Source: Ferruginibacter sp. (GTDB lineage Bacteria > Bacteroidota > Bacteroidia > Chitinophagales > Chitinophagaceae). From it: DNA of 7,401 nucleotides. The translations under genes and the position numbers were made by a program. Where the stretch lies: contig JANYFI010000142.1 in assembly GCA_025362765.1 (NCBI GenBank), positions 1 to 7,401 of the forward strand. The letters run 5' to 3'. Positions 1 through 6,625 of this stretch are shown one piece after another (positions within the stretch are counted from its first letter, which is position 1; each line of letters starts with the position of its first letter). The notes beneath the pieces were generated by a model. It was not told the DNA's origin. It saw nothing but the letters and a program-made list of their open reading frames with translations, and did no database searches.

Positions 1-760
1 TACCAGTTGTTCCTGTCAATCCTTGTATTCCTTGAGGGCCAGTGGCACCATCAGCACCAGTTGTTCCTGTCAATCCTTGTATTCCTTGAGGACCGGTTGG
101 GCCATCAGCACCGCTTACGCCAGTCAATCCGGTTAAACCTGTTAATCCTTGAATTCCTTGTGCACCAGTGGCACCCGTCAATCCTGTTGCTCCTGTCAAT
201 CCAGTTAATCCTTGTATGCCTTGAGGACCAGTTGTACCATCAGCGCCATTCAAGCCAGTTAAACCTTGAATTCCCTGTGCACCAGTTTCACCATCAGCAC
301 CAGTTGTTCCTGTCAACCCTTGTATGCCTTCAGAACCGGTTGCGCCATCTGCTCCTGTCAAACCTGTTAATCCTTGTATTCCCTGAGCACCAGTCAAGCC
401 GGTTAATCCTTGTATGCCTTGAGGGCCTGTGCCACCATCAGCACCTGTTAATCCTGTCAACCCTTGTATTCCTTGAGGACCGGTTGATCCATCAGCACCA
501 GTCAAGCCGGTTAAACCTATTAAACCTTGTATGCCTTGAGTACCGGTCGCACCATCAGCGCCAGTCGCTCCTATCAAACCTGTTAAACCTTGTATGCCTT
601 GCGGCCCCTGTATACCATCAGCACCCGTTGCACCAATCAATCCCTGCGGACCGGGCGCACCGCTTAAACCCATTAATCCCTGCGGGCCCTGAACTCCGGT
701 TGCACCGTCTGCCCCTGCCGCGCCGGTTGTACCTGCCAAACCCTGGGGACCTGCAGGACC
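1..760 (-). repeat. Collagen-coding tandem repeat, basic unit 54 nt (18 residues)
   Basis: The DNA for the Gly-X-Y domain is built from near-identical modules. The commonest is an 18-residue unit, [18 protein letters not shown] or a close variant, so 54 nt, with longer versions made by adding further LTG/ATG-type triplets. The units nearest the window's left edge are almost identical at the DNA level. Those nearest the head of the protein (about 600-760) are more diverged. This gradient suggests growth by unequal recombination or slippage at the distal part of the array. The repeat lies wholly inside the coding frame and all length changes are multiples of 9 nt, so Gly periodicity is kept. 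Confidence 0.9.
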
Positions 761-1024
761 CGTGCCTGAACTGTTTACCCATTTTATACCATTATAATGA
801 TAGTATCCTGCTACACTGTCCGTTTGATAAATCATCAGACCTATTGCGGGGCTCATTATTGCATCCCGCTGCAACTGCGTCATTCGCGGCGGAAGAAACC
901 CTTTATTGGTGGCGTTAATTTCAAGTTTGGATGAAGCATCGGGTGTATTGGTGCCAATGCCTATCTGTGCATTACTATGTGCAGCGAATAAAATCAACAA
1001 TAGCAATATCAGGTTCCTTTTCAT
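1..1024 (-). CDS. Secreted collagen-like (Gly-X-Y) repeat protein, C-terminus outside window
   Basis: The minus-strand frame is open from an ATG at 1024 to the window edge, giving 341 residues with no stop. Residues 1-19 form a signal peptide (MKR, a Leu/Ile-rich core, then a cleavage region ending SNA before Gln20). Residues 20-88 form a short head with [31 protein letters not shown] and GLMIYQTD, a pattern I know from Bacteroidota surface and phage-tail-fibre-like proteins. From Gly89 to the edge every third residue is Gly: 84 complete Gly-X-Y triplets without interruption. There is little Pro but abundant Thr, Asp, Gln and Leu, as in bacterial collagen-like proteins that form triple helices without hydroxyproline. 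The protein is probably an exported trimeric stalk or fibre; its C-terminal cap (for example a trimerisation or S74-type chaperone domain) would lie to the left and cannot be seen. The exact biological role is unknown. No convincing promoter precedes it. Confidence 0.9.
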   Translation of the reverse strand, partial: MKRNLILLLLILFAAHSNAQIGIGTNTPDASSKLEINATNKGFLPPRMTQLQRDAIMSPAIGLMIYQTDSVAGYYHYNGIKWVNSSGTGPAGPQGLAGTTGAAGADGATGVQGPQGLMGLSGAPGPQGLIGATGADGIQGPQGIQGLTGLIGATGADGATGTQGIQGLIGLTGLTGADGSTGPQGIQGLTGLTGADGGTGPQGIQGLTGLTGAQGIQGLTGLTGADGATGSEGIQGLTGTTGADGETGAQGIQGLTGLNGADGTTGPQGIQGLTGLTGATGLTGATGAQGIQGLTGLTGLTGVSGADGPTGPQGIQGLTGTTGADGATGPQGIQGLTGTTG

Positions 1025-1197
1025 AACAAGTTGGTTTACGTATAAATTCTTTTTTAAGATAAGCACCGTTCTATATCCGGGTAAACAAATGAAAATCATT
1101 CAGTACCAGGCATGGCGCCAAGGTTGAAATGCAAACGGGGAATGGGGAAGCCTATTTCAAAAAAAGCGTAAAGAAACCATTTGTAAGATATACGCTA

Positions 1198-1288
1198 CCC
1201 TGCCGGTAGAAATATTTCTAAGCAGTCGATTATCTATAAAAATTGAATACCGGGGAATTGTATGCGATTTAATTTTGTGCCGGCAGGG
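1198..1288. repeat. 9-bp inverted repeat enclosing a 14-bp palindrome
   Basis: CCCTGCCGG at 1198-1206 is perfectly complementary to CCGGCAGGG at 1280-1288. Pairing can extend inward by a wobble pair and an A-T pair. Immediately inside the left arm is the perfect palindrome TAGAAATATTTCTA (1207-1220). The 73-nt interior is AT-rich while the arms are GC-rich. It could be a structured RNA, a protein-binding site, or the ends of a tiny element; the sequence does not decide between these. Confidence 0.4.
1270..1277 (+). promoter_or_regulatory. Possible Bacteroidota -7 box without an obvious gene
   Basis: TAATTTTG matches the Bacteroidota -7 consensus TAnnTTTG exactly. A TTG at 1243-1245 could be the -33 element, although the 24-nt spacing is slightly long. 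Only a 14-codon frame (ATG at 1292) follows, so if active it would drive a non-coding transcript. The box overlaps the inner side of the inverted repeat. Confidence 0.2.
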
Positions 1289-1611
1289 CTGATGTTTATA
1301 ATACCGTGCGTAAAAGAAAACTGTTTAGGCAAGTAGCAACGTTACCAATAAAAGTGGCGGGAATAAAAATAATCTAAACAAATTACGGATTACTGCTTCT
1401 TGCATTAACCAATCGCCTGAAGTACCATAATATTATCTGAGGGTGCATCCAACTATGTAATGAGGACTATCATATTGCCGCCTTCACCAAGGCCATTCAG
1501 TTTCACCAAAAGAAATCAATAAAACTACATTTATAAAAAGCTCGGGCACCTGCTATTTTTGCTGCCGTAAAAAAAATCGGCTACTGAAAAGCTTTGCCTT
1601 TTTTTAAGGCA

Positions 1612-1637
1612 TTGAGTTGGTAAATAAATTATCTTTG
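1612..1637 (+). promoter_or_regulatory. Promoter of the HNH endonuclease gene
   Basis: TATCTTTG at 1630-1637 is a perfect match to the Bacteroidota -7 element TAnnTTTG. TTG at 1612-1614 may serve as the -33 element, with a 15-nt spacing that is somewhat short. Transcription would begin near 1644, giving a leader of about 18 nt before the ATG at 1662. The leader just before the ATG is A/T-rich and lacks a Shine-Dalgarno sequence, which is normal in this phylum. Because this promoter lies over the upstream TTG at 1617, that TTG cannot be the start. Confidence 0.55.
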
Positions 1638-1661
1638 TTTAGTAAGCTTAATAAATTCAAT

Positions 1662-2228
1662 ATGAAAAAAATAGAAGGAGAAATATGGAAAGTCATTACT
1701 TTTCATAAAAGCGCTTTCGGTAAGCGATACGCTATTTCAAATATGGGCCGCCTGGCTTGTTTTGATAAAGACCCTAACGATGGCGTATTGCTGAAAGGTT
1801 CTTTGCAGGAAGGATATCCTATCTGGCGTTTTACAAAAAAGAAAAAAAACGGCGACCTTGCGTACCGCGGTATTTTATTGCACCGGTTGGTTGCCGAACA
1901 GTTTTTGCCGCCTGCAAAAAAAGACCAGACTGTTGTAATTCACCTAAACTATAAAAAGGCGGACAACCGTCACGACAACCTCGCCTGGGCCAACGTGGCG
2001 GAAGTGTCTGCTCATGCACAGGAAAGTCCGTCTGTAATTAAATCACGCAAAACGGCAAGAAAAACAGGTATTGGCGGCAATACTAAACTTACGCTTGACA
2101 AGGTAAAGCTGATAAAAAAACAACTGGCAAAAGGTATTACGTTAAAAGCAATCGCAGTAAAATACGAAGTAAGCGATATGCAGATTCATCGTATAAAAAC
2201 CGGAGAAAACTGGGGTGACGTAAATTAA
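1662..2228 (+). CDS. NUMOD4/HNH homing-type endonuclease with C-terminal helix-turn-helix
   Basis: The product is 188 residues from the ATG at 1662. Residues 5-30 (EGEIWKVI...YAISNMGRL) form the NUMOD4 DNA-binding motif. Residues 72-118 form an HNH_3-type nuclease core: LHRLVAEQF with His74, then VIHLN with His94, and DNRHDNLAW with Asn102 and Asn106, so the expected catalytic and metal-site residues look intact. Residues 140-184 (TLDKVKLIKKQLAKG, then TLKAIAVKYEVSDMQIHRIK) form a helix-turn-helix of the kind that often ends free-standing homing endonucleases. The family cuts specific DNA sites and spreads by homing; phages and group I introns carry many relatives. Here no intron flanks are visible, so it is free-standing. 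It has its own promoter and converges on the broken P-type ATPase gene, whose stop lies 6 bp beyond its own. It may be an intact, recently acquired selfish gene. Confidence 0.88.
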   Translation: MKKIEGEIWKVITFHKSAFGKRYAISNMGRLACFDKDPNDGVLLKGSLQEGYPIWRFTKKKKNGDLAYRGILLHRLVAEQFLPPAKKDQTVVIHLNYKKADNRHDNLAWANVAEVSAHAQESPSVIKSRKTARKTGIGGNTKLTLDKVKLIKKQLAKGITLKAIAVKYEVSDMQIHRIKTGENWGDVN

Positions 2229-2234
2229 ATGTTA

Positions 2235-2719
2235 TCAGTTACGCCTTACCAATTTCCATATTCTCATCCAGCAAGCGCCCGCCAAGGCTACCCCGGCACA
2301 GGTAAGCGACATCCGCAATGACAGTGGGTTTAACCTAAACAAATTACTAACGGCAGGATGGTAAACAGCCGCCGCAATAAACACCAGCGTAATTAAAATG
2401 ATCAGTGGTACTAAATTATTTTTGTACCAGATGGTAGTAAAAATGGTGTACTTAAACGACCGGTTTACCAGCGTTAAAAAAATATTACTGAACAACAGCG
2501 TTATAAAAATAACCGTTCTTATGGTAGTATCATTTTCCCCCTACCGGATATAATACCAACCGATACCAATACAGGCAATGGTGATTGCAAGCCCCTGTAC
2601 AATGCTCAGTGTTAGTTGCCTGAAAGATAAAAAATTAGCATCGGCTTTCCGGGGCAGGAAAATACCCCCATCCTTAATAGCTTTCTCCTTTATAAACGGC
2701 CTGCCCGGAAAAGTATTAA
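2235..2719 (-). pseudogene. C-terminal remnant of a cation-transporting P-type ATPase, nonsense-interrupted
   Basis: Two minus-strand stretches in the same frame, separated only by a TAG at 2541-2543, together resemble the C-terminal transmembrane domain of a P-type cation ATPase (Cation_ATPase_C family). Upstream of the stop: LPRKADANFLSFRQL followed by the membrane segment SIVQGLAITIACIGIGWYY. Downstream: TVIFITLLFSNIFLTLVNRS, YKNNLVPLIILITLVFIAAAV and a last hydrophobic helix ending WKLVRRN. These would be the last four membrane helices. The TAG falls where relatives often have Gln, so a CAG-to-TAG change is likely. Upstream of about 2690 recognisable similarity is lost, and the frame then runs into 23-nt repeats. 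About 145 of the roughly 800-900 residues of a full protein remain; the phosphorylation (DKTGT) and nucleotide-binding domains are absent. It cannot be a working pump. Confidence 0.82.
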
Positions 2720-2811
2720 TTAGTGTAATCTGTATTAAAAAGTTCGTGTAATCCGCCTTATAAAATTCGTGCAATCTGTATTAAAAAATTCCTGTACTCT
2801 CTACCCCTCAT
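2720..2811. repeat. 23-nt tandem repeats, about three units plus a decayed fourth
   Basis: Units lie at 2720-2742, 2743-2765 and 2766-2788, with a fourth, weaker copy at 2789-2811. The shared core is TTcGTGtAATCtG followed by an A-rich tail. Units 1 and 3 are closest to each other (about 20 of 23 positions). On the other strand the unit reads as an ACAGATT.CACGAA-type phrase, a pattern I have seen in intergenic repeats. They sit exactly where similarity to the P-type ATPase stops, so they probably mark the junction at which that gene lost its front part. The fourth copy overlaps the end of the small frame at 2801-2983. Confidence 0.6.
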
Positions 2812-2983
2812 TCCGGTCGTTTTGTTGGCGAGACCGCAGCAACTCTTCCCTGCTGTTGGGATAGTTGTTTTGCACTGGTTGCAAAGCCGGTTGTGGCAAC
2901 AACGACAACAAGCCTTTTCTTACAGTGTCCAATACCTTTGCCCAGTTTTCCAGGGCGTACAATGTAGTTTTCATACAATTCAT
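2801..2983 (-). CDS. Small hypothetical protein (60 residues)
   Basis: An ATG at 2983 (or 2974, giving MKTTLYALENW) opens a 60- or 57-residue frame ending at a TAG at 2801-2803. The N-terminal half is amphipathic (LYALENWAKVLDTVRKGLL), the middle is Pro/Gln-rich (LLPQPALQPVQNNYP), and the end is charged (REELLRSRQQNDRNEG). Codon use looks coding, and the AT-rich leader TTTAATTTTTAA before the ATG resembles Bacteroidota translation starts. I do not recognise the family and see no promoter match. The stop lies inside the last, degenerate 23-nt repeat, so the C-terminus may be altered. It could equally be a chance frame. Confidence 0.4.
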   Translation of the reverse strand: MNCMKTTLYALENWAKVLDTVRKGLLSLLPQPALQPVQNNYPNSREELLRSRQQNDRNEG

Positions 2984-3350
2984 TTAAAAATTAAAAAATC
3001 TTCACCGGCTGCGGATACAACTGGTTGTTTAAAAATTCAAAGGAGTAAAAGGACTACATAAATGAAGGTTTGAAATGGATTTGGCACTTGTGTATAATAA
3101 CTTCTGCAAGCAACAGTAAATAAGGGTGTATTGTTGTTAAGGCAATGATAAATTAATAAAACAGCCTGAATAAATACAACACAAGACACCTGCTTACGGC
3201 AACGGCTTAACCTGCTAAAGAGAACAATTTAATGGATGATTTTTGTACAGAGGATGGTATAGATTGTGGCTGTAGTGAGATAAGTGAATGTGAAGCTACA
3301 ACAAAAACAGACAACAGACAATTTTCATTTTATGCCCAAACGGCGGTAGC
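2984..3350. other. Intergenic stretch, no supported gene
   Basis: About 370 nt between the start of the small hypothetical frame and the terminator of the T9SS protein gene. It is AT-rich with no long coding-like frame. A plus-strand frame from 3232 runs straight through the terminator hairpin and into the antisense of the large gene, so I do not regard it as real. No RNA gene or convincing promoter was seen. Confidence 0.6.
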
Positions 3351-3381
3351 AAAAAAAGGTTGCCTCCAAAAGGAGGCAGCC
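3351..3381 (-). terminator. Intrinsic terminator of the T9SS-sorted protein gene
   Basis: Read on the minus strand, a 10-bp stem (3372-3381 pairing with 3358-3367, one G-T pair) with a 4-nt TTTT loop is followed directly by seven T residues (3351-3357). It lies 20 nt beyond the stop codon of the large gene. There is no T-tract on the other side, so it works in one direction only. Confidence 0.9.
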
Positions 3382-3401
3382 GGCAGTTCATGTGTGGATG
3401 A

Positions 3402-6400
3402 TTATTTTACAAACAGTTTAATAGTACTGGTGGTTTTGTCCGGCGCCGTTATTTCCAGCTGGTACATGCCTGTCAACATCAGGTTGTTAGGCCGGATGGT
3501 TTCTGTTGACGTTCCCGCCAGGTGACCAATATAACTGTTGCCAATTACCTGGCCCAGGTTGTTGATCAGCCTTACATAGTACACACCTTTTGGCATACTG
3601 TTCATCTGCAGGTGAATGGTATTTTCTGTTACCGGATTAGGGAACACATATATGTTTGGTGTACTCCTGTTTAGCTTAACGTGTACGATATTGCTATAGC
3701 CCGTTACATTGTTGTTACTGATGCTTCGGATGCGGTAGTAGTATTTACCCAGGGCAGGTTTAACATCCAGCCAGTTGTAGCCAACTGCGGTGCTGCTGTT
3801 GCCCGAAGATGCTTTCTCCCCTACTTTGGTAAAGTGAATGCTGTCGCTGGATCTTTCTACTTCATAGTTTTTGATATTCACTTCACTCGGCACGTTCCAG
3901 TCTACACTAATATCGCTGCCCTGGACTGTTGCTGTAAGGCTGGTGTACACTACCGATGGTTTAAATACCAGCATAAAACGGTTAGGTGCGGCGGAAGCGG
4001 CACTGGAAGTTACTTCAAAATTAACTTTTGTAGTACCGTTCATGTTGATCGGCGTTTGCGTGTGCAGGAACTGATCATTAATAAAACCTGCCAGATTATC
4101 CTTGTCCAAACCGGAGGCCACAAACTGAAACTGGTATTTTTTAGCGGTGGTTTTGGTCAGGTAGTACAATAAGGTATCGTTCATTGTTGGCAGCGGCCTT
4201 CTATCGGCTGCCAAGGCCACACCATTGCAAAGCAGACTGAATGTTTCTTTTGGATTGGTCATCTTTTTGGCATCCTGCCAATCAACACCCGGGTTAAAGC
4301 TATCATCAAATTGTGTTAGGTTACCATCTGCCAGAAATATGCTGTCTTTATTTGTAAATGCATACAAATTAGTAGAAAGCGATATCATCTGCGCAGCTGG
4401 GCTCATTGGCCGGAATATTGCCTGGTTGTTAATTGTTGATTTTGCATTTTCATCAAACACAACAGATGCCGGGCCTCCTGTGAAATTGTTCACGTAAAAC
4501 GACTGACCTGATTGAATTATTCCGGAGGCGGGACCAGCGTACCCATTAATAAGACTTGAATAAACACCAGGACTGGATTCATAAAATGTAATATACGATC
4601 CGGTTAGGTTTTGGGTTGGATCCCAAACGTATAAGAAGGGAGCTATGCCGTTTAAGGTTATTTTTCCAAAATCTACGGGTGATGCGTACGGATTACCAAT
4701 CATATTAAATGAATTCGGAACCGTGGAAGTATAAAATGTTTGCGGACCAGTCTGTAATTTACCCTGACTGCTAAGTGTGGTGTTACTGGAAACTGCCGAC
4801 GAAAAATTAGAAAGGTTCCTGTCTCCCCTTACAAATATAAAGTAGGGTTTATTATCGGCGCTGGCGCCTGCATTGTAAGATATTTTTTCAGTGTGCGTAT
4901 TGGCAACATCAACCAGTTGCTGATTTCCTACGCCTTCCTGCAGCGAAGTTTTGAGGTTTGGCGAGGGTCCATCAAAACCATTCGCAGGAGTGGGAGCAAC
5001 AAGCCCCGTTACCAGTGTTCCTTTACCAGGTGCTACGCTTGACATCAACCCTCCATTCTGCCAGTTATCAAATATGCTGCCGCCGCCAGATACCGGTGCG
5101 GTAAACATGCGCCAGTTTCTTGATGCAGGAAAATAACGCTCTACCGTTACAGTACCGCTAAAGTGATTGCCATTGATCACCTGTGATACCCTTGCCGTGT
5201 TCGCAGCTGTTGATACCAGTACTATATTATCATTTGTATTAAGTGTAGCATTGTTTACGCCGCCAAAACCAAGCACACCGGTTATATTTAAATTGTTGCC
5301 CGCGCCGCTGGTAATAGTAATACCGGCGGTGTTGCTCACGGTAAGATTCTGCAACGTGTTGCCTACAAATAAGGCACCTGAGAAGCTTTGTAAAGCTGTA
5401 CCATTGAAATCAAGGCTGCCATTGGTTACATCAAATAAACTACCAGCGCCTTTCGTGATGTCACCTCCAATTTGCAAGGTACCGCCGTTGATGGTTACTG
5501 ATGCGCCTGGTTTGATCACCAGGTTGGTAATGGCTGGTGCAACCGCACTCAATAAAGGATATACCGTTGTTACCACCGGAATAGTTACATCCGGGCAAAC
5601 AGTGGTAGGAACCAATCCGTCTGACCAGTTACCTGCTGTATTCCAGTCGTTGCTTAAAGCGCCGGTCCAATAATTGTGCACATTAACCAATGCGTTGGTG
5701 GAGAATACATTTCCACAACCATTGCCTACTACCGCCCTGTAAAGCGTTGGCACTATGATGTTGGTATAAGCCTGTGTAACAGTAGTATTAGTGATGGGGC
5801 TCCATGTACCACCGCCATCAGTGGAAGATTCCCATCTTACAATGGTGCCTGTCTGTCCTGTAAGTGTTAAGGTGCCTGTTGCACCTGTGCAGATCGAAAC
5901 AGAACTAATACTGCCGCCGATAGCCGCTGGCTGAACCGTAATGATACCACTAATTGTCACCGGTAAGCAAGACGTGCCGGATGTAGTGATGGTGTAAGTA
6001 TAAAGCCCTGCAACATCATTTGGTGTGCCGCTCACGGTAAATACATTGCCAACCAATACCCCGGTTACACCTATTGGCGCACCTGATAGCACCGCATTGG
6101 TAGCTGCACCCCCAATGGTATACAGGATAGAAGTCATGACCGTGTTGTTACAAAGGGAAGGAGAAGCAATGCCCGAAGTAAGGCTAATGATTTGGGCATT
6201 CACTGTAATAGTACCGCTGGCAGAAGCTGTTGCGCAACCACCGCTTGTAGTGATGGTATAATTAAATGTACCGCTTACCCCTGCGTCAGGTGTACCACTA
6301 ATAGTGAACACGCCCGCATTATATACACCGGTTATATTACCAGGCAACCATTTTATTTTTGCGGTATCATTAGGCAATGCCAATAGATAAATGCAGGACT

Positions 6401-6413
6401 GATGTAAGCACAA
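3402..6413 (-). CDS. Large T9SS-exported surface protein with Ig-like repeats and Por-type sorting domain; 5' end apparently lost
   Basis: The open frame encodes about 1003 residues. Residues 25-73 and 114-162 are two Ig-like/putative-Ig repeats 89 residues apart, each with VFT(I/V)SGTP and YTITTSG. A third Ig-like domain follows (WESSTDGGGTW, 195-204). At 248-280 is the YWTGALSNDWNTAGNWSDG motif common in Bacteroidota secreted proteins, followed by a Gly/Asn/Thr-rich region likely to be beta-helical. RNWRMFTAPV (about 430) and FNMIGNPYASPVDF (about 565) are also typical of these proteins. Residues ~825-912 resemble a fibronectin type III domain. The last ~85 residues (NIYVFPNPV...GMYQLEIT...KLFVK) are a type A T9SS C-terminal sorting domain, which directs passage across the outer membrane and surface attachment. 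The reading start is a TTG at 6413; the frame is open back to 6437. No signal peptide is present in this frame and the first ~22 residues do not look like repeat, so the native front half has probably been lost. Confidence 0.85.
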   Translation of the reverse strand: MCLHQSCIYLLALPNDTAKIKWLPGNITGVYNAGVFTISGTPDAGVSGTFNYTITTSGGCATASASGTITVNAQIISLTSGIASPSLCNNTVMTSILYTIGGAATNAVLSGAPIGVTGVLVGNVFTVSGTPNDVAGLYTYTITTSGTSCLPVTISGIITVQPAAIGGSISSVSICTGATGTLTLTGQTGTIVRWESSTDGGGTWSPITNTTVTQAYTNIIVPTLYRAVVGNGCGNVFSTNALVNVHNYWTGALSNDWNTAGNWSDGLVPTTVCPDVTIPVVTTVYPLLSAVAPAITNLVIKPGASVTINGGTLQIGGDITKGAGSLFDVTNGSLDFNGTALQSFSGALFVGNTLQNLTVSNTAGITITSGAGNNLNITGVLGFGGVNNATLNTNDNIVLVSTAANTARVSQVINGNHFSGTVTVERYFPASRNWRMFTAPVSGGGSIFDNWQNGGLMSSVAPGKGTLVTGLVAPTPANGFDGPSPNLKTSLQEGVGNQQLVDVANTHTEKISYNAGASADNKPYFIFVRGDRNLSNFSSAVSSNTTLSSQGKLQTGPQTFYTSTVPNSFNMIGNPYASPVDFGKITLNGIAPFLYVWDPTQNLTGSYITFYESSPGVYSSLINGYAGPASGIIQSGQSFYVNNFTGGPASVVFDENAKSTINNQAIFRPMSPAAQMISLSTNLYAFTNKDSIFLADGNLTQFDDSFNPGVDWQDAKKMTNPKETFSLLCNGVALAADRRPLPTMNDTLLYYLTKTTAKKYQFQFVASGLDKDNLAGFINDQFLHTQTPINMNGTTKVNFEVTSSAASAAPNRFMLVFKPSVVYTSLTATVQGSDISVDWNVPSEVNIKNYEVERSSDSIHFTKVGEKASSGNSSTAVGYNWLDVKPALGKYYYRIRSISNNNVTGYSNIVHVKLNRSTPNIYVFPNPVTENTIHLQMNSMPKGVYYVRLINNLGQVIGNSYIGHLAGTSTETIRPNNLMLTGMYQLEITAPDKTTSTIKLFVK
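6354..6361 (+). promoter_or_regulatory. Promoter-like TATTTTTG at the broken end of the T9SS gene
   Basis: TATTTTTG matches the Bacteroidota -7 consensus and faces away from the T9SS gene, just outside the point (about 6349) where the Ig-like repeat begins. A second exact match, TAATTTTG, lies at 6424-6431. Neither has a clear TTG -33 element, and the plus-strand frames beyond them do not look coding. They may be relics of the promoter region of a gene that was next to the deletion point, or chance in AT-rich DNA. Confidence 0.2.
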
Positions 6414-6430
6414 TAGCTCTAAATAATTTT

Positions 6431-6475
6431 GGTTAACTTACGGTTAACCGCATACCTATGTGTACAATTAATTGT
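6431..6475. repeat. Two adjacent dyad symmetries
   Basis: GGTTAAC at 6431-6437 pairs with GTTAACC at 6443-6449: a perfect 7-bp stem with a 5-nt loop. It also contains a direct GGTTAAC repeat 12 nt apart. Fifteen nt further on is the perfect 12-bp palindrome ACAATTAATTGT (6464-6475). These are operator-like in form, but no intact gene starts beside them. Confidence 0.4.
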
Positions 6476-6625
6476 TAATTACTACCTGGTTCCACCTGTT
6501 CCAAAATTGCCGTTTACACAGCTTACAGCATGTTATTCATTTGCGGGTGACTATTATCTTTACTTCAGCAATGCTACCCTTCCGGCTTCTTTACAAAACA
6601 AAAATCAGGCAGCTGTTGAAGGGGG

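Larger units (their letters stand above)
1025..1611. other. Intergenic gap between divergent genes, no supported gene
   Basis: No frame here looks like an intact gene. It holds the upstream region of the collagen-like gene, a 9-bp inverted repeat (1198-1206 with 1280-1288) enclosing a 14-bp palindrome (1207-1220), and a perfect TAnnTTTG box on the plus strand at 1270-1277 with no clear gene behind it. On the minus strand around 1410-1505 there is a short coding-like stretch (VKLNGLGEGGNMIVLIT, stop, then LDAPSDNIMVLQAIG) that could be a decayed gene tail or chance. Confidence 0.6.

Noticed and set aside
1..760. Repeat array considered as CRISPR
   Set aside because: There are no unique spacers of constant length; the repeats are contiguous and keep a Gly-X-Y reading frame.
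7..918. 303-residue plus-strand open frame
   Set aside because: It is the antisense of the collagen repeat; its Leu/His/Gln-rich periodic translation arises from the 9-nt periodicity of the Gly-X-Y codons on the minus strand.
1086..1121. Promoter for the collagen-like gene (minus-strand TTCATTTG with a TTG upstream)
   Set aside because: The -7 box has a mismatch at the second base and the spacing to the TTG is about 25 nt, too weak to annotate.
1595..1611. Hairpin TGCCTT-loop-AAGGCA considered as a terminator
   Set aside because: It is a short stem with the T-run in the loop and no T-tract after it on either strand; it also precedes a promoter.
1617..1661. TTG start giving a 15-residue longer endonuclease
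   Set aside because: The extension lies over the perfect -7 promoter box and the NUMOD4 motif starts right after the ATG at 1662.
2720..2811. 23-nt repeats considered as CRISPR
   Set aside because: The units are directly adjacent with no spacers and no cas-like gene is nearby.
3232..3525. 97-residue plus-strand frame
   Set aside because: It runs through the terminator hairpin and over 120 nt antisense to the sorting domain of the large gene; no promoter or known motif.
5167..5673. 168-residue plus-strand frame
   Set aside because: Entirely antisense to the T9SS protein gene; open only because of that gene's Thr/Asn/Gly-rich codon use.
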